Positions 1 through 9,512 of a stretch of 44,796 nt of DNA are shown piece after piece. The translations under genes and the position numbers were made by a program. A model generated the notes under the pieces. That model was given only the letters and a program-made list of their open reading frames with translations. It was not told where the DNA came from and ran no database searches. The stretch's first letter is position 1; every line of letters begins with the position of its first letter. The stretch comes from UBA11889 sp002313255 (GTDB lineage Bacteria; Pseudomonadota; Gammaproteobacteria; Pseudomonadales; Azotimanducaceae): NCBI GenBank assembly GCA_913045265.1, contig CAJWQX010000026.1, positions 1 through 44,796 of the forward strand, written 5' to 3'.

Positions 1-264
1 GTAGAAAAATCCTCGCGATTTTTTTTCACTAGGGGACCCAAAAGTAAATTAGTTGCCACTCTGAGAGCGGATCAAGGGGGGATGGCGCCGGCGGTGGCGC
101 TGGGTATTGCTAGGGGGTATGGCCCTCCGAAGCAGGTCACTCGGTCACGCGGTATTCGTAGTTCAAAGCCGTAAGACCTATACATAAGGCTAGGCCAAGT
201 TTAAACGTCCTACGGCAGGCCATTCCGTCTCGTCAAAAGGAAGGTTCCCGATCCGATAAAAGTA
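1..264. other. Window edge, no gene seen
   Basis: No convincing coding frame is visible downstream of the giant minus-strand gene. An AT-rich 7-bp hairpin (AAAAATC / GATTTTT around a CTCGC loop) lies at about 5-23. On the minus strand it ends in a run of T, so it could be a weak terminator for that gene, but it sits about 240 nt past the stop and has only two G-C pairs. Confidence 0.3.
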
Positions 265-3200
265 CTAGTTCTGCGTCGAATCAAAAGGTAGCGCGTCCAA
301 CCAGTCAGGAAATCCGTCGCCGTCATCGTCCGTATCAATGACATCCAACAACCCGTCGCCATCAAGGTCCCGCGAATAGATTGGGTCATCGGCAATGTCG
401 AAAATGTAAGATACCGCGTAATTTGACGTGTACCCCCCGACCGGGAACCGGGAGGTTGGAAGTGTCCAGTTCGAATTCGTCGACGTGGCCGTGAATCTCC
501 AGAGAATGATTCTGTCCGGTTCGTCGACAGCGTCATCGATCAAAGGAATTTCCAAAGAGCGATAGCTCATATCCCCAGGTTCCCAACTGACCGATTTGAC
601 CGTTGGGGTGTAATGATCGTTTGCAGCCGCCCAATAGAATGCCGTAATTTCCGGAAACACCGGCAAGCCCTCACGATAACGGTAAGTACTAAGCGTGGCT
701 TTGATCCTATCGGCTGGTGATCCTCGACGTGTGACTCGTACCTCGAACGTTCCGTCCTCTTCGACGGCAAAAACGTTGTATTGGGACGCCATCAATGTAC
801 CAACGGAACTCTCCTCGTCGTCGTGGACGGTGAAGTAAACGTATTTTGATCCGTTCGGTATATATCCATGTTGCGTACTGAGATTGAACAGCGTTACGCG
901 ACCACGGATGTTAAAACCAATCGTCGAAATGGCGTCATTGTCGAGCAGTTGGATGTGGATTGGTTTTGGATCACTGTCGCCATCGAGCCACGTCAGCGTG
1001 CCTTCTGAAGCCTCGTAATATTCGGAAGCTGGCAAACTGTATTCGAGCGTCGCTTTGCCAGCTGAATCTTTAAATCGATCCACCCAAATGACTTCTTGGC
1101 GGTCGCCTTCTTCAAAGGAAAGAGTGAATTCAGAAAATTGGAACTCCCCTGCGTTTCCCTTGAAATATCCAGACGGCGCGACGGCTTCGTCATCGAGAAT
1201 TTCCACCTGGCTGGCGCTACGGTCCAAATAAGCATTACTCGGATTGCTGAGTGCCACAGAGAACGTCTCGAGATCTTCAATAGTAGAATCATCAACAAGA
1301 GGCACGGTGAAGGAATTCGATAAAGTACCCGCCGGGATGGTCAGAACGCCGCTAGTCGAAACATAGTCCGCGCTTGCGACCGCCTCACCATCAACGGTCG
1401 TGTAGTCAACCGTTACATCGCTCGACACGGACTTTGTCAGCGTGACCGTTATCGCGGCTACTCCAGCTCGTTCACTCACCAATATATCTTCTGCTGAAGC
1501 GAATACCCGAGGCGAGGATTCACCGACCGAAAAAGCCGTTTGAGCTCTCGTGAATTTACGATTATAGGCATCGTAAATCGCAAGGTCTCCGAAGCTAATA
1601 TCCAGGAAATAGTCGCCCGCGGTGAAGAAATCTGCCAGATCGGGCCCGGCAACGCCCTGCCTTACGGATAGGAAAGTAGCGAGTTTCAGATCAAGCGTAC
1701 TTGGGTAGTCGACGCCTCCTTTGGTAAACGTTAGAGCGTCCGAATTCGAATTTGTCCAGGAGCCCTCAATCGCCGTACCGTTCGCGGCAGTATAGGTCAC
1801 CGTCATGGTCTGGATCGGAATTGTCAACGTCACTGTCGAACCGTCAGAAGACCAGTTGACATCCAGGCTTGTCTGCAACGCCCGTTCTCCCGGGTTACTT
1901 CCAGCGTGACCAGACGTGCCGTTAATACGTGTTGTGTCGTCCCCGTCGTAGAGAGTCGTTGTGACCGTTGTAGTTCCCGACGAGCCAGCGGCGGGAATGC
2001 TATCGAGAACCAACGTTAACACCGGGGCCTTGCCCGTTGCCGTGTCAGCATCGAGCATAGCGTTCAGGTTATGTCGATCGATCAGACCGCCAACGACGTT
2101 GGCTGTTAGCGTCTCATTACTCACCGTGGGGTAAAGTCTCATCACGTTAGGCGTATCCGACAATCCACCAATGTAGTCGGTTAGAATCAAACTGCCCGAC
2201 GCCAGTCTAAACCCATCGATCCCGTTTAGTTCTTTGAACGCGTAATCATCCACGCTCGGCTCTTCGCCAAATACTACCGCCGTCTTAAACTCACCCAGCT
2301 TACCGCCTCCAGACACATTCTGAAGACGCACGTAGAAATACACTGAATCGCTGCGATCATTTTGCACCAATGGTACTTCAACGGTTTTTGGCGCCGTGTC
2401 GCCATCTTCCCAAACCAAGGTGCCTGTCACCGTCGTGTAATCGACCCCCGACTTCGCAGTGGATTCTCTAGTAGCATAATCGACCGAAACGGAACCTTGA
2501 CCGCTGAACATTCTTCGAACCTGGACCTTGGCGGCGCCGCTTTCTTCATCCGCGAATACCAATCCTGCACGCACGACGATCGTTCCAGCACTGCCCGGAT
2601 AATGTTGGGCATTCGTCGGGTCCGTTGATTGGCCGACCTCTTGTTCATCGGAGTAGCCATCCCCGTCATCGTCCGTGTCAACGCTGTTGCCAAGACCGTC
2701 GGCATCAGTATCGCTTGATTCAGATGCATTAAGGGGAAATGCGTCGGCAGCGTCGGTTACACCGTCCCCATCGTCGTCCTCGTCTGCCCTCATCCCCAAG
2801 CTCGTGCATGCAGCATTACAAGTGTCGGGGCTCCCATCGCCATCCGTGTCGGTCTCACCCGCTATGCTTATCAACGGAAATGTATCCGCCGCGTCAGCGA
2901 TGCCATCATTGTCATCGTCGGCATCCGCATTGTTGCCTACTCCATCACCATCCGTATCGGCGTTCTCGCCCGAATCCAAAGGGAACAGGTCAACGCTGTC
3001 GAGACTGCCATCGCCATCATCGTCGGCGTCGGCGTTATCGCCGATCCCATCGGAATCGGTGTCCGTTGTCTCGCTGGCATCCAAAGGGAACGCGTCTTCT
3101 GTATCCGCGACACCATCGCCATCATCGTCGTCATCTTCTTGGTTGGCTACACCGTCCGAATCGGTATCAAGAGAAATCGAAGAATCCAAAGGGAAGTCGT

Positions 3201-6200
3201 CGTCAGCATCGGTGATTCCGTCGCCGTCGTCGTCGGTATCCGCGTTATTGCCCGTCCCATCGCCATCCGTATCAACGGTTTCCGATGCATCCAGTGGAAA
3301 GGCATCGGTGGAATCAAGTACCCCGTCGTCATCGTCATCGGAGTCTTCGTTGTCTCCGATCCCATCGGCGTCCGTATCTGCTCTCTCTTTTCCGTTTAAT
3401 GGAAATGCATCGGCCGTGTCCGGCGTACCGTCACCGTCATCGTCGGTATCGCCGTTATTACCAATACCATCACCATCGGTGTCTATGCTTTCGGTGGCAT
3501 CAAGCGGAAAGCGGTCGATCGCGTCGGGCGTACCATCGCCGTCATCGTCCAAATCGACGTTGTTGCCAGAACCATCCGCATCGGTATCCAGCGTCTCAGA
3601 TGCATCAAGCGGAAACGCGTCACCGGTGTCCGCCACTCCATCACCATCGTCATCGGTATCACTGTTATTGCCAATACCATCGTTATCGGTGTCGATCGTT
3701 TCGCTGGCATTGAGCGGGAACGCGTCAGCGCTATCTAAGACGCCATCGGCATCGTCATCCGTGTCTGCGTTGTCGCCAGTCCCATCGTCGTCGTAATCGG
3801 ACCATTCGGCACTGTCTAACGGGAAAGCATCAACAACGTCGAGATATGTGTCTGCATCGTCATCGGCATCGGCGTTGTCTCCGACGCCATCGGCATCGGT
3901 GTCAACGGTCTCCGTTGAGTCCAACGGAAAAGCATCACTTGTATCGACAACCGTATCCCCGTCGTCGTCTAAATCCGCGTTATTACCAACACCGTCTGCG
4001 TCCGTATCGAGTGATTCACTTGGGTCTAACCGGAAGGCATCGACTCCGTCGAGGCTTCCATCACCATCATCGTCTACGTCCGTGCTGTTGGGCTCTCCGT
4101 CGCCGTCCGAATCCGGGTCAAACGTAAAACCCATGAATGATTCGGGTCTCGAGCGGCGAATCTTGTTGCGATAAAAAAGGCCGTCGGAAAAGAATAATTG
4201 ATAGCTATTTTGCTCGATTAGAACCTGTGCACCCATCGTAATGGTCAACCGGGAACGATCGCTGTTCCATGTATGCGAGGTTAATTCGACTGTCTCGCCT
4301 TGTTCGACATGAACGACGTCAAATCTGGGCGCGGCAATCCGGGTCGATAGCGCGGGCTGGAAATCGACGAGCAAGGTTATGTCGTTCTGAGAATCGTATT
4401 CGTGCGTCAGACTGACTTGGTCAGCGTCGAGTAGAGCGAAATCGTTACGCGGCAGCGCGACCGCAAGATCCATGATCTTGGCGTCACCTGATTCGGCGGT
4501 GCTTTCCTGAAAACTGAGTGCTGTATCTCCAGTTTCCATGAATGCTTCGATGTCGGCTTGCGCAAGGTAAGACTGGTTTTGCGTCGAGTCTTTGAAATAG
4601 ACAAAGAGTTTGGGGCCGATGATTAGTTGGGTCTGGACACCGGCCTCAAGTTTTACCTCGTTAATGTATTGACTGAAATTACGGCCATCAATGTCTACAA
4701 CACGGACGTCGTATCCTCCAAGTTCAGAACATCGAATCGTGCTAGACGAAAGCCTATGCACACAGAACCCCTCACGATGAGCGATAGGTGTCACCCATTC
4801 AAATTCCGCTCGAGCATGGGTGTTGCCCTCGTAATCGATCAGGCCATAGGGAATCAGCCAATCAACACTCTGTAGGTCACCAGAAGTTGTCTGAGTGCCC
4901 AACGAAACCGTCACGCCGGTTGAGTTCTCCCCGTTTTCCACCGCCGTCGCCGCTGCGGCTTTCACGCTCGCTGACGGTTGATAGACCCACGGATTGGGAG
5001 TTCCATTCAACCGGTTGTTAGCAACGGTCAAGGTGCCCCTGTCGTTAGTTAGCTCCACGGAAAAATCTTGCCAGTTAGCTCGGGTCGACACGTAGTCGTA
5101 GGCGACTCCGTCAATGGAAACGATCTCCGCATTCGCGAGAAACACTTTGCGATAAATGATGTAGTCGTCAGTAAAAAAGAACGGCCGATATTTCACGTCG
5201 GATCGAGGCGCTTGCCGATTTTGCGCGTAGGTATTTAGACCCGTCCCGCAGTCGCTGAGCAGCATCGGGACAATTTTGTCTGTCCGCGTCCCCACTTCCG
5301 ATAGCTGGTACCGATAATCGTGTTCATCCGCGCACGCGCCCCATGCCACGTTGACGGCTTGATCACGGCTATCCATTTCTCCATGGGGTGTAAAGTCGAA
5401 GTCGAACAGGCGCTCGCCTCGATTGTTGGACACGGCTTCACCGCCGAAAAGTGGGTAGCTTTTATTCAGGCTCCGAGTTTCCGGATCAAGGATGTAAGCC
5501 CCGTCGTATAAGTCGCCTTGGTATTTCGTGAGTTTAGAGGCGTAAAAGTACTCAGGCTCCCACGTGACTTCGTCGTAACCGTGATAAATATACTTTTCGA
5601 CGGCCAAAGTATCGGCGTTGTGTATCGCCATTCGCGCGGGTTCGCTGGGACGTAACTCCCAAATGGGCTGCTGAAAGACGTAGATGCTGTCGTCATCCAG
5701 CCAGGCCGTACTGCGCGCATAGTATGCTCCCTCAACGGGTATCGGGTTGAGGTTCCCTTGCGCATCCATTAGCCACGCAACGGTATTGTTGGTACCACCG
5801 CTTGCTCCCTCCGGCAGCTCGCGATTCCAATCGAATCCCACCATTACTGCCGCCCCGTCAGAGCGAAAATCCATCGCCCGACGGGAATTGTCTGGGTTTA
5901 ACGAAACCGAGAGCGACGCGGGTTCGATGTCACCATTTTCAATGGCAAGCAAACAACGATACGTACGATCACTGAGTTTGATCTGGTAGACCGAACATAC
6001 TTCCGAATCGAGGCCCGGCGTCCTTGCTTGGATATGCGCGCTTGTTAGGAGATAAACATAATTTCGATCCGGCGATATGCTCGCCTCGGCAACAAAGATC
6101 GTACTCGACGCCTGCACAAGACCTGTCAACGGGTTCCCAGCCGTATCAAATCCGATCAGGTTCGTGATGTTGTTTTCGGTAAGACTGGAGTCGGTTTGCG

Positions 6201-8124
6201 CCGCTAAGAAGGGAATATTGGCCGAAATATAGTCGGCCCTGACTTTCGAACCGGCACGCTTATTCGAAATTTGAATCGAATTAACACCCTTCGAGCCTGT
6301 TAACCCCCCAAGTTCATTACTGAGTCCGATCGAGGCCGCGTCATCAAGATTAAAAAGCGCGCCCTTAGAGACATTCGCGTTGGTGGGAAATGCATCGAGT
6401 AGGTCAGACACGTTGTCACCGTCCGTGTCCGCAAGAAGGGGGTTGGTACCGCGAATGAGTTCCTCGGTTTTACTCAGACCATCACCATCAGCATCGATCC
6501 ATTCGGTCGAATCCAATGGAAAGGCATCAGTACCATCCTCTACGCCGTCGCCGTCATCATCGGTATCCGCATTATTGCCAACACCGTCACCATCGGTATC
6601 CGTGGTCTCTGCTGCATTCAGAGGAAATGCATCAGATCTGTCAGCGTAGCCGTCACCATCGTCATCGGTATCAAGGAAATTCCCAATTCCGTCGCCATCC
6701 GTATCAATCGACTCGGTCGAATCGAGCGGAAAGGCATCGGAATTGTCGTTCACCAAATCGCCGTCATCGTCACTATCTAAGGTGTTGCCAATACCATCTT
6801 GGTCCGTGTCGATAGTTTCCGTCGCGTCCAGAGGGAATGCGTCACTGATATCTAAAACAGTATCGTCGTCATCATCCGTATCGGCATTGTTACCAACCCC
6901 ATCCCCGTCGGTATCAGTGGTTTCAGAAGAATCGAGCGGGAACGCATCAGCGTTATCGGCCACCCCATCACCATCGTCGTCAGCATCCGCGTTATTGCCG
7001 GTCCCATCGCCATCCGTATCCGTTGTTTCGGTCGCATCAATAGGGAAGGCGTCAGTTGAATCCGGAACACCATCGTCATCGTCGTCCAAATCAAGGTTAT
7101 TCCCCACCCCATCGCCGTCAGTATCCAAAGACTCCGTCGCATCGAACGGCAAGTCGTCAGCCGAATCGCCAACTCCATCACCGTCCGAATCGGCCGATTC
7201 CGATGCGTCGAGTGGGAAAATGTCGACGTTATCCGTAACCCCATCACCATCTGAGTCAACGATTAACCTATAGGCGATCCTCGATTCAATCTCGTTTGCT
7301 GCATTAAAGGTTGCCGTTGGGCTAACCGCACCTTCAACAAGAGTTTCACCCCGAAACCCAAATAAATAACGCAAGACCAAAAGACCATCCGTTAAGGCAT
7401 CGACACTCCCATCTCCATCGATATCAAGATCATCGATGTTGTTGTAGAAATAAGTTTCAATATCTAAAGGTAAACTTCGTTCGGCCCCCACAGATATGAC
7501 CGCTTCGGTAAGTGAAGATCCGGTAAACCCAAATAAATGTCGTAAAAGCAGTACCCCATCAGTCAGGGCTTCGGCCCTACCGTCGGCATCGATATCGAAA
7601 GTGAAACAGCCAAAGCAGACGATGAAAGCCGGGGTAACCGTCGTATGACCGGCCATAGCATCGACAACGAAATTAACGGTCGTTCGCCCGTTATACGGCC
7701 TCGCCGCATCGAATTGCGGCCGAAAAAGTGCTACTGGTCTCGGGACGCCAGCCGCCGGAAACTCTCCCGTTACGCTTGACCATTCAATATAGGCCCGCTT
7801 GTCAGTATTGCTATCACCGTCGCCGTCGCTTAGATCATCAGTGATCAAATCAGCCCGATCCGTGACGCTTATCAAATCGTCTTCGTACAACGCGACCATG
7901 GAGACGAAAGTCAGCTTATCGCTATCAAAATAAATCGATATTCCAGCACCCGATATTTGCAAGTCGGCGGGATCGGTGTCGTAACTAACGGTCACTTCGA
8001 TCCCCATTGAGCCCGGATCGATGGCAACAGACGGCTTCGGAATGGTCAGTATTTGTTGGCCAGCATGCGATAAACCGTATGCGGCAACCCAAACCAACAC
8101 GAGCCAGCGAATCAATTTAATCAC
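265..8124 (-). CDS. Giant exported TSP3-repeat / Calx-beta surface protein
   Basis: A 2619-residue protein starting with a signal peptide (about residues 1-22). Residues about 25-165 resemble a cohesin/bacterial Ig-like beta fold. Residues about 170-260 hold two dockerin-like EF-hand units, each ending in an LFGF motif (RHLFGF and RYLFGF). TSP3-type Asp-rich repeats fill about 288-585 and 1335-1828. Between them (about 590-1330) is a beta-rich region with propeller-like strands that I cannot assign. Calx-beta-like domains follow at about 1845-1950, 2206-2315, 2330-2418 and 2445-2545. A last calcium-binding repeat (DLDGDGLLD, DDDGDGFPD) ends the chain. By family knowledge such proteins are extracellular, calcium-stabilised and often adhesive; the ligand is unknown. 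No LPXTG, PEP-CTERM or autotransporter barrel is seen, so the export route is unclear. No strong ribosome-binding site precedes the ATG. It is transcribed alone, with a 425-nt upstream gap. Confidence 0.9.
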   Translation of the reverse strand: MIKLIRWLVLVWVAAYGLSHAGQQILTIPKPSVAIDPGSMGIEVTVSYDTDPADLQISGAGISIYFDSDKLTFVSMVALYEDDLISVTDRADLITDDLSDGDGDSNTDKRAYIEWSSVTGEFPAAGVPRPVALFRPQFDAARPYNGRTTVNFVVDAMAGHTTVTPAFIVCFGCFTFDIDADGRAEALTDGVLLLRHLFGFTGSSLTEAVISVGAERSLPLDIETYFYNNIDDLDIDGDGSVDALTDGLLVLRYLFGFRGETLVEGAVSPTATFNAANEIESRIAYRLIVDSDGDGVTDNVDIFPLDASESADSDGDGVGDSADDLPFDATESLDTDGDGVGNNLDLDDDDDGVPDSTDAFPIDATETTDTDGDGTGNNADADDDGDGVADNADAFPLDSSETTDTDGDGVGNNADTDDDDDTVLDISDAFPLDATETIDTDQDGIGNTLDSDDDGDLVNDNSDAFPLDSTESIDTDGDGIGNFLDTDDDGDGYADRSDAFPLNAAETTDTDGDGVGNNADTDDDGDGVEDGTDAFPLDSTEWIDADGDGLSKTEELIRGTNPLLADTDGDNVSDLLDAFPTNANVSKGALFNLDDAASIGLSNELGGLTGSKGVNSIQISNKRAGSKVRADYISANIPFLAAQTDSSLTENNITNLIGFDTAGNPLTGLVQASSTIFVAEASISPDRNYVYLLTSAHIQARTPGLDSEVCSVYQIKLSDRTYRCLLAIENGDIEPASLSVSLNPDNSRRAMDFRSDGAAVMVGFDWNRELPEGASGGTNNTVAWLMDAQGNLNPIPVEGAYYARSTAWLDDDSIYVFQQPIWELRPSEPARMAIHNADTLAVEKYIYHGYDEVTWEPEYFYASKLTKYQGDLYDGAYILDPETRSLNKSYPLFGGEAVSNNRGERLFDFDFTPHGEMDSRDQAVNVAWGACADEHDYRYQLSEVGTRTDKIVPMLLSDCGTGLNTYAQNRQAPRSDVKYRPFFFTDDYIIYRKVFLANAEIVSIDGVAYDYVSTRANWQDFSVELTNDRGTLTVANNRLNGTPNPWVYQPSASVKAAAATAVENGENSTGVTVSLGTQTTSGDLQSVDWLIPYGLIDYEGNTHARAEFEWVTPIAHREGFCVHRLSSSTIRCSELGGYDVRVVDIDGRNFSQYINEVKLEAGVQTQLIIGPKLFVYFKDSTQNQSYLAQADIEAFMETGDTALSFQESTAESGDAKIMDLAVALPRNDFALLDADQVSLTHEYDSQNDITLLVDFQPALSTRIAAPRFDVVHVEQGETVELTSHTWNSDRSRLTITMGAQVLIEQNSYQLFFSDGLFYRNKIRRSRPESFMGFTFDPDSDGDGEPNSTDVDDDGDGSLDGVDAFRLDPSESLDTDADGVGNNADLDDDGDTVVDTSDAFPLDSTETVDTDADGVGDNADADDDADTYLDVVDAFPLDSAEWSDYDDDGTGDNADTDDDADGVLDSADAFPLNASETIDTDNDGIGNNSDTDDDGDGVADTGDAFPLDASETLDTDADGSGNNVDLDDDGDGTPDAIDRFPLDATESIDTDGDGIGNNGDTDDDGDGTPDTADAFPLNGKERADTDADGIGDNEDSDDDDDGVLDSTDAFPLDASETVDTDGDGTGNNADTDDDGDGITDADDDFPLDSSISLDTDSDGVANQEDDDDDGDGVADTEDAFPLDASETTDTDSDGIGDNADADDDGDGSLDSVDLFPLDSGENADTDGDGVGNNADADDDNDGIADAADTFPLISIAGETDTDGDGSPDTCNAACTSLGMRADEDDDGDGVTDAADAFPLNASESSDTDADGLGNSVDTDDDGDGYSDEQEVGQSTDPTNAQHYPGSAGTIVVRAGLVFADEESGAAKVQVRRMFSGQGSVSVDYATRESTAKSGVDYTTVTGTLVWEDGDTAPKTVEVPLVQNDRSDSVYFYVRLQNVSGGGKLGEFKTAVVFGEEPSVDDYAFKELNGIDGFRLASGSLILTDYIGGLSDTPNVMRLYPTVSNETLTANVVGGLIDRHNLNAMLDADTATGKAPVLTLVLDSIPAAGSSGTTTVTTTLYDGDDTTRINGTSGHAGSNPGERALQTSLDVNWSSDGSTVTLTIPIQTMTVTYTAANGTAIEGSWTNSNSDALTFTKGGVDYPSTLDLKLATFLSVRQGVAGPDLADFFTAGDYFLDISFGDLAIYDAYNRKFTRAQTAFSVGESSPRVFASAEDILVSERAGVAAITVTLTKSVSSDVTVDYTTVDGEAVASADYVSTSGVLTIPAGTLSNSFTVPLVDDSTIEDLETFSVALSNPSNAYLDRSASQVEILDDEAVAPSGYFKGNAGEFQFSEFTLSFEEGDRQEVIWVDRFKDSAGKATLEYSLPASEYYEASEGTLTWLDGDSDPKPIHIQLLDNDAISTIGFNIRGRVTLFNLSTQHGYIPNGSKYVYFTVHDDEESSVGTLMASQYNVFAVEEDGTFEVRVTRRGSPADRIKATLSTYRYREGLPVFPEITAFYWAAANDHYTPTVKSVSWEPGDMSYRSLEIPLIDDAVDEPDRIILWRFTATSTNSNWTLPTSRFPVGGYTSNYAVSYIFDIADDPIYSRDLDGDGLLDVIDTDDDGDGFPDWLDALPFDSTQN
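2640..4118 (-). repeat. TSP3-coding 105-bp repeats, block 2
   Basis: Roughly a dozen imperfect 105-nt units encode 35-residue repeats of the pattern ETxDTDGDGxGNNAD, DDDGDGxxD, DAFPLDAS. The unit boundaries and the DAFPL segment are strongly conserved, while the DNA has drifted at third positions, pointing to old duplication followed by selection on the protein. One unit near 2780-2860 carries an inserted segment with two Cys (TCNAACTS), unusual in this otherwise Cys-free stretch. Confidence 0.85.
6370..7260 (-). repeat. TSP3-coding 105-bp repeats, block 1
   Basis: About six full 35-residue units of the same type as block 2, plus degenerate units at each end, lie N-terminal to the propeller-like region. 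The last unit passes into an EWIDADGDGLSKTEE stretch, a common way for TSP3 arrays to end. Confidence 0.85.
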
Positions 8125-8549
8125 CGAAAATGAGCTTCATAGCAACTCAGGTTAACGTCTAAACCTTCCAATAACACGACACTCGCACCGGTAATCAACG
8201 TACCCTGTATGAAAGTCGAGTCAATCGCCAGTACGAGTCTACGGGTGGATTTAATGTGGGACGGAATGTGGGACTATTTCCTCAGAATTTCAGAAAGTTC
8301 TTAACTTTCAATGATCTAGATCGTGATCAGGCACACTGTCTCTCCGCGAATTACATAGTTAAGTAGTTGTTTTATATAAACTGGGCTTTCATCGCTGTAT
8401 TCGCGACTAGCGGGACAGCTTGTCGGATAGCTGCCAGCTATCTTTTCGCTGTACTCCCAAAAGCCGATGAGCCGGATGAGCAAACGTTTCTTCGGGATTG
8501 ACCAGACATTGGTCTATCTAGAAAACGCCTTGATTCGGAACTCGATCAG
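8125..8549. other. 425-nt gene-free stretch with inverted repeats
   Basis: No coding frame is supported here. It separates the start of the giant gene from the end of the GrdB-family gene, so it should carry the giant gene's promoter and the end of the upstream unit. It holds the two inverted repeats listed separately, a GATAGCT-GCC-AGCTATC hairpin at 8426-8442 followed by TTTT on the plus strand, and a directly repeated GTGGGAC near 8257-8275. Confidence 0.5.
8293..8329. promoter_or_regulatory. Two adjacent inverted repeats, possible operators
   Basis: GAAAGTT-CTT-AACTTTC (8293-8309) is a perfect 7-bp dyad. Three bases later TGATC...GATCA (8312-8329) forms a second dyad around an internal palindrome GATCTAGATC. 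They lie about 170-205 bp upstream of the giant gene's start codon. Adjacent dyads of this size suit dimeric regulator binding, but no regulator gene is in the window, so the role is inferred. Confidence 0.3.
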
Positions 8550-9329
8550 CTACTTTCCTCGGAAATAGGCAAATGTCTTTGGCCACTCTTCTTCCCAGTC
8601 CACTAAGGTTCCGGCGACGTCCGCATCGTGAATCATCGATAACGCACGCCGTAGTATTCGAGTTTGCAAGTCCAGGTCAGATGGACCCCCAAAGTTGTTT
8701 CCCATCGGGTAATTTACGAACAAACTGCGTGGTGGCCTTACCTGAGCAGTTAAATCCCGACCAGTAGATAGACACACGGTGGCGATACCCGCTTCCTCCG
8801 CAACTCTACATACCAAACCCACGGTTTGGTGGTCGAGAGGTCAAGCAGGGGCGGCGATAAGAATATCTACGCCGTCCTCCTTTAGTTTTTCGATAAATGC
8901 GGGTGCGGATTCTTCAAGGACTTTCGTTCGGTTGTATATGCGACCCATGAACCCGCTCCAGAAGCGAGCGGCGACTCCACCAATCGTACCGTCTTGCACG
9001 AGCTCCCGTAGTCGATCGATAGGAAAGACACAGTTTAGATCTGCTTCGGCATCTGTGTGATCGTAGTAACTGTCATTAATGTCGAAATCGCGTGAATCAG
9101 CATCGTTTTTTACGGTATCCAAGCGATGGTCATTGCGGGCATTTGGGTCAAATCCGGGCAGCGAACAATGCGAGATGCCCCCTGAGGTCAATAGACTAAC
9201 GATACATTGTTCGAGCGGTTTATCGAGCCGCACCAGGGGGGCTGTTTGGTTGACAGTCCATTGGTACGGAGGAAAGCCCAAGGAGCCGTAATGACTATTT
9301 AGTTCGTCGACATAATTTATGGGTTTCAT
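8550..9329 (-). CDS. GrdB-family protein with in-frame TGA (probable selenoprotein)
   Basis: One frame of 259 codons is interrupted only by TGA at 8841-8843 (codon 163). The first part contains the family-like stretches DHTDAEADLN, VFPIDRLREL and DGTIGGVAARF. The frame runs through the TGA into PLDHQTVGLVCRVAEEAG, then PPRSLFVNYP and a helical end, stopping at 8550. From memory, relatives in the glycine/sarcosine/betaine reductase selenoprotein B family have a C or U followed by P-x-C/N-H/N-Q-T-V-G-L at this place, so the TGA falls on the likely redox residue. A SECIS-like hairpin follows directly. The ATG at 9329 has only a weak ribosome-binding site. Full GrdB of clostridia is longer and works with GrdA/GrdC; this short aerobic-type relative has no established reaction that I know of. 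The main alternative is a nonsense-mutated pseudogene. Confidence 0.8.
8804..8843 (-). promoter_or_regulatory. Candidate bacterial SECIS element after the TGA
   Basis: Reading the minus strand from the TGA, a perfect stem ACCAAACC / GGTTTGGT (8823-8830 with 8812-8819) encloses a GTG loop at 8820-8822. A lower CTCT/AGAG pairing (8836-8839 with 8804-8807) is separated from it by an internal loop. The apical G-U falls 19-20 nt after the TGA, inside the distance range known for bacterial SECIS, and a GU in the apical loop is the known SelB recognition feature. The structure is inferred from pairing only. Confidence 0.65.
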
Positions 9330-9512
9330 AACTCTGTTCAGCGGTTCATCCGGAAAACATCACGTATACACATGCATGTATCGATTTTCAAATTAGGGTC
9401 TTTCTTTTTCGCGGTCTGCTCTGTGCGTGCGCCGTCTACTTCCGACGAACCAGGCACCTCGGGCGCGAACGTCCCCGTCGAGTAGAAAGCACTAGCCTTG
9501 CTGACCTAACGG

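Noticed and set aside
2675..3796. A 373-residue Ser/Pro-rich plus-strand frame
   Set aside because: It is the mirror of the Asp-rich repeat codons of the giant minus-strand gene; its SPSSSxSALxP pattern simply follows the 105-nt period.
2640..7260. Regular repeats that could look like a CRISPR array
   Set aside because: The period is 105 nt with no unique spacers, and the repeats are in frame and code for a known protein repeat.
8257..8275. Direct GTGGGAC repeat as a phage attachment site
   Set aside because: No integrase, tRNA or second copy at a matching boundary was seen.
8426..8446. GATAGCT-GCC-AGCTATC hairpin followed by TTTT as terminator
   Set aside because: The T-run is on the plus strand while both neighbouring genes run on the minus strand; only a bidirectional or regulatory role would fit.
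8550..8840. The part after the TGA as a separate small gene
   Set aside because: Its only start would be an internal GTG inside the conserved motif with no ribosome-binding site, and the protein family spans both parts.
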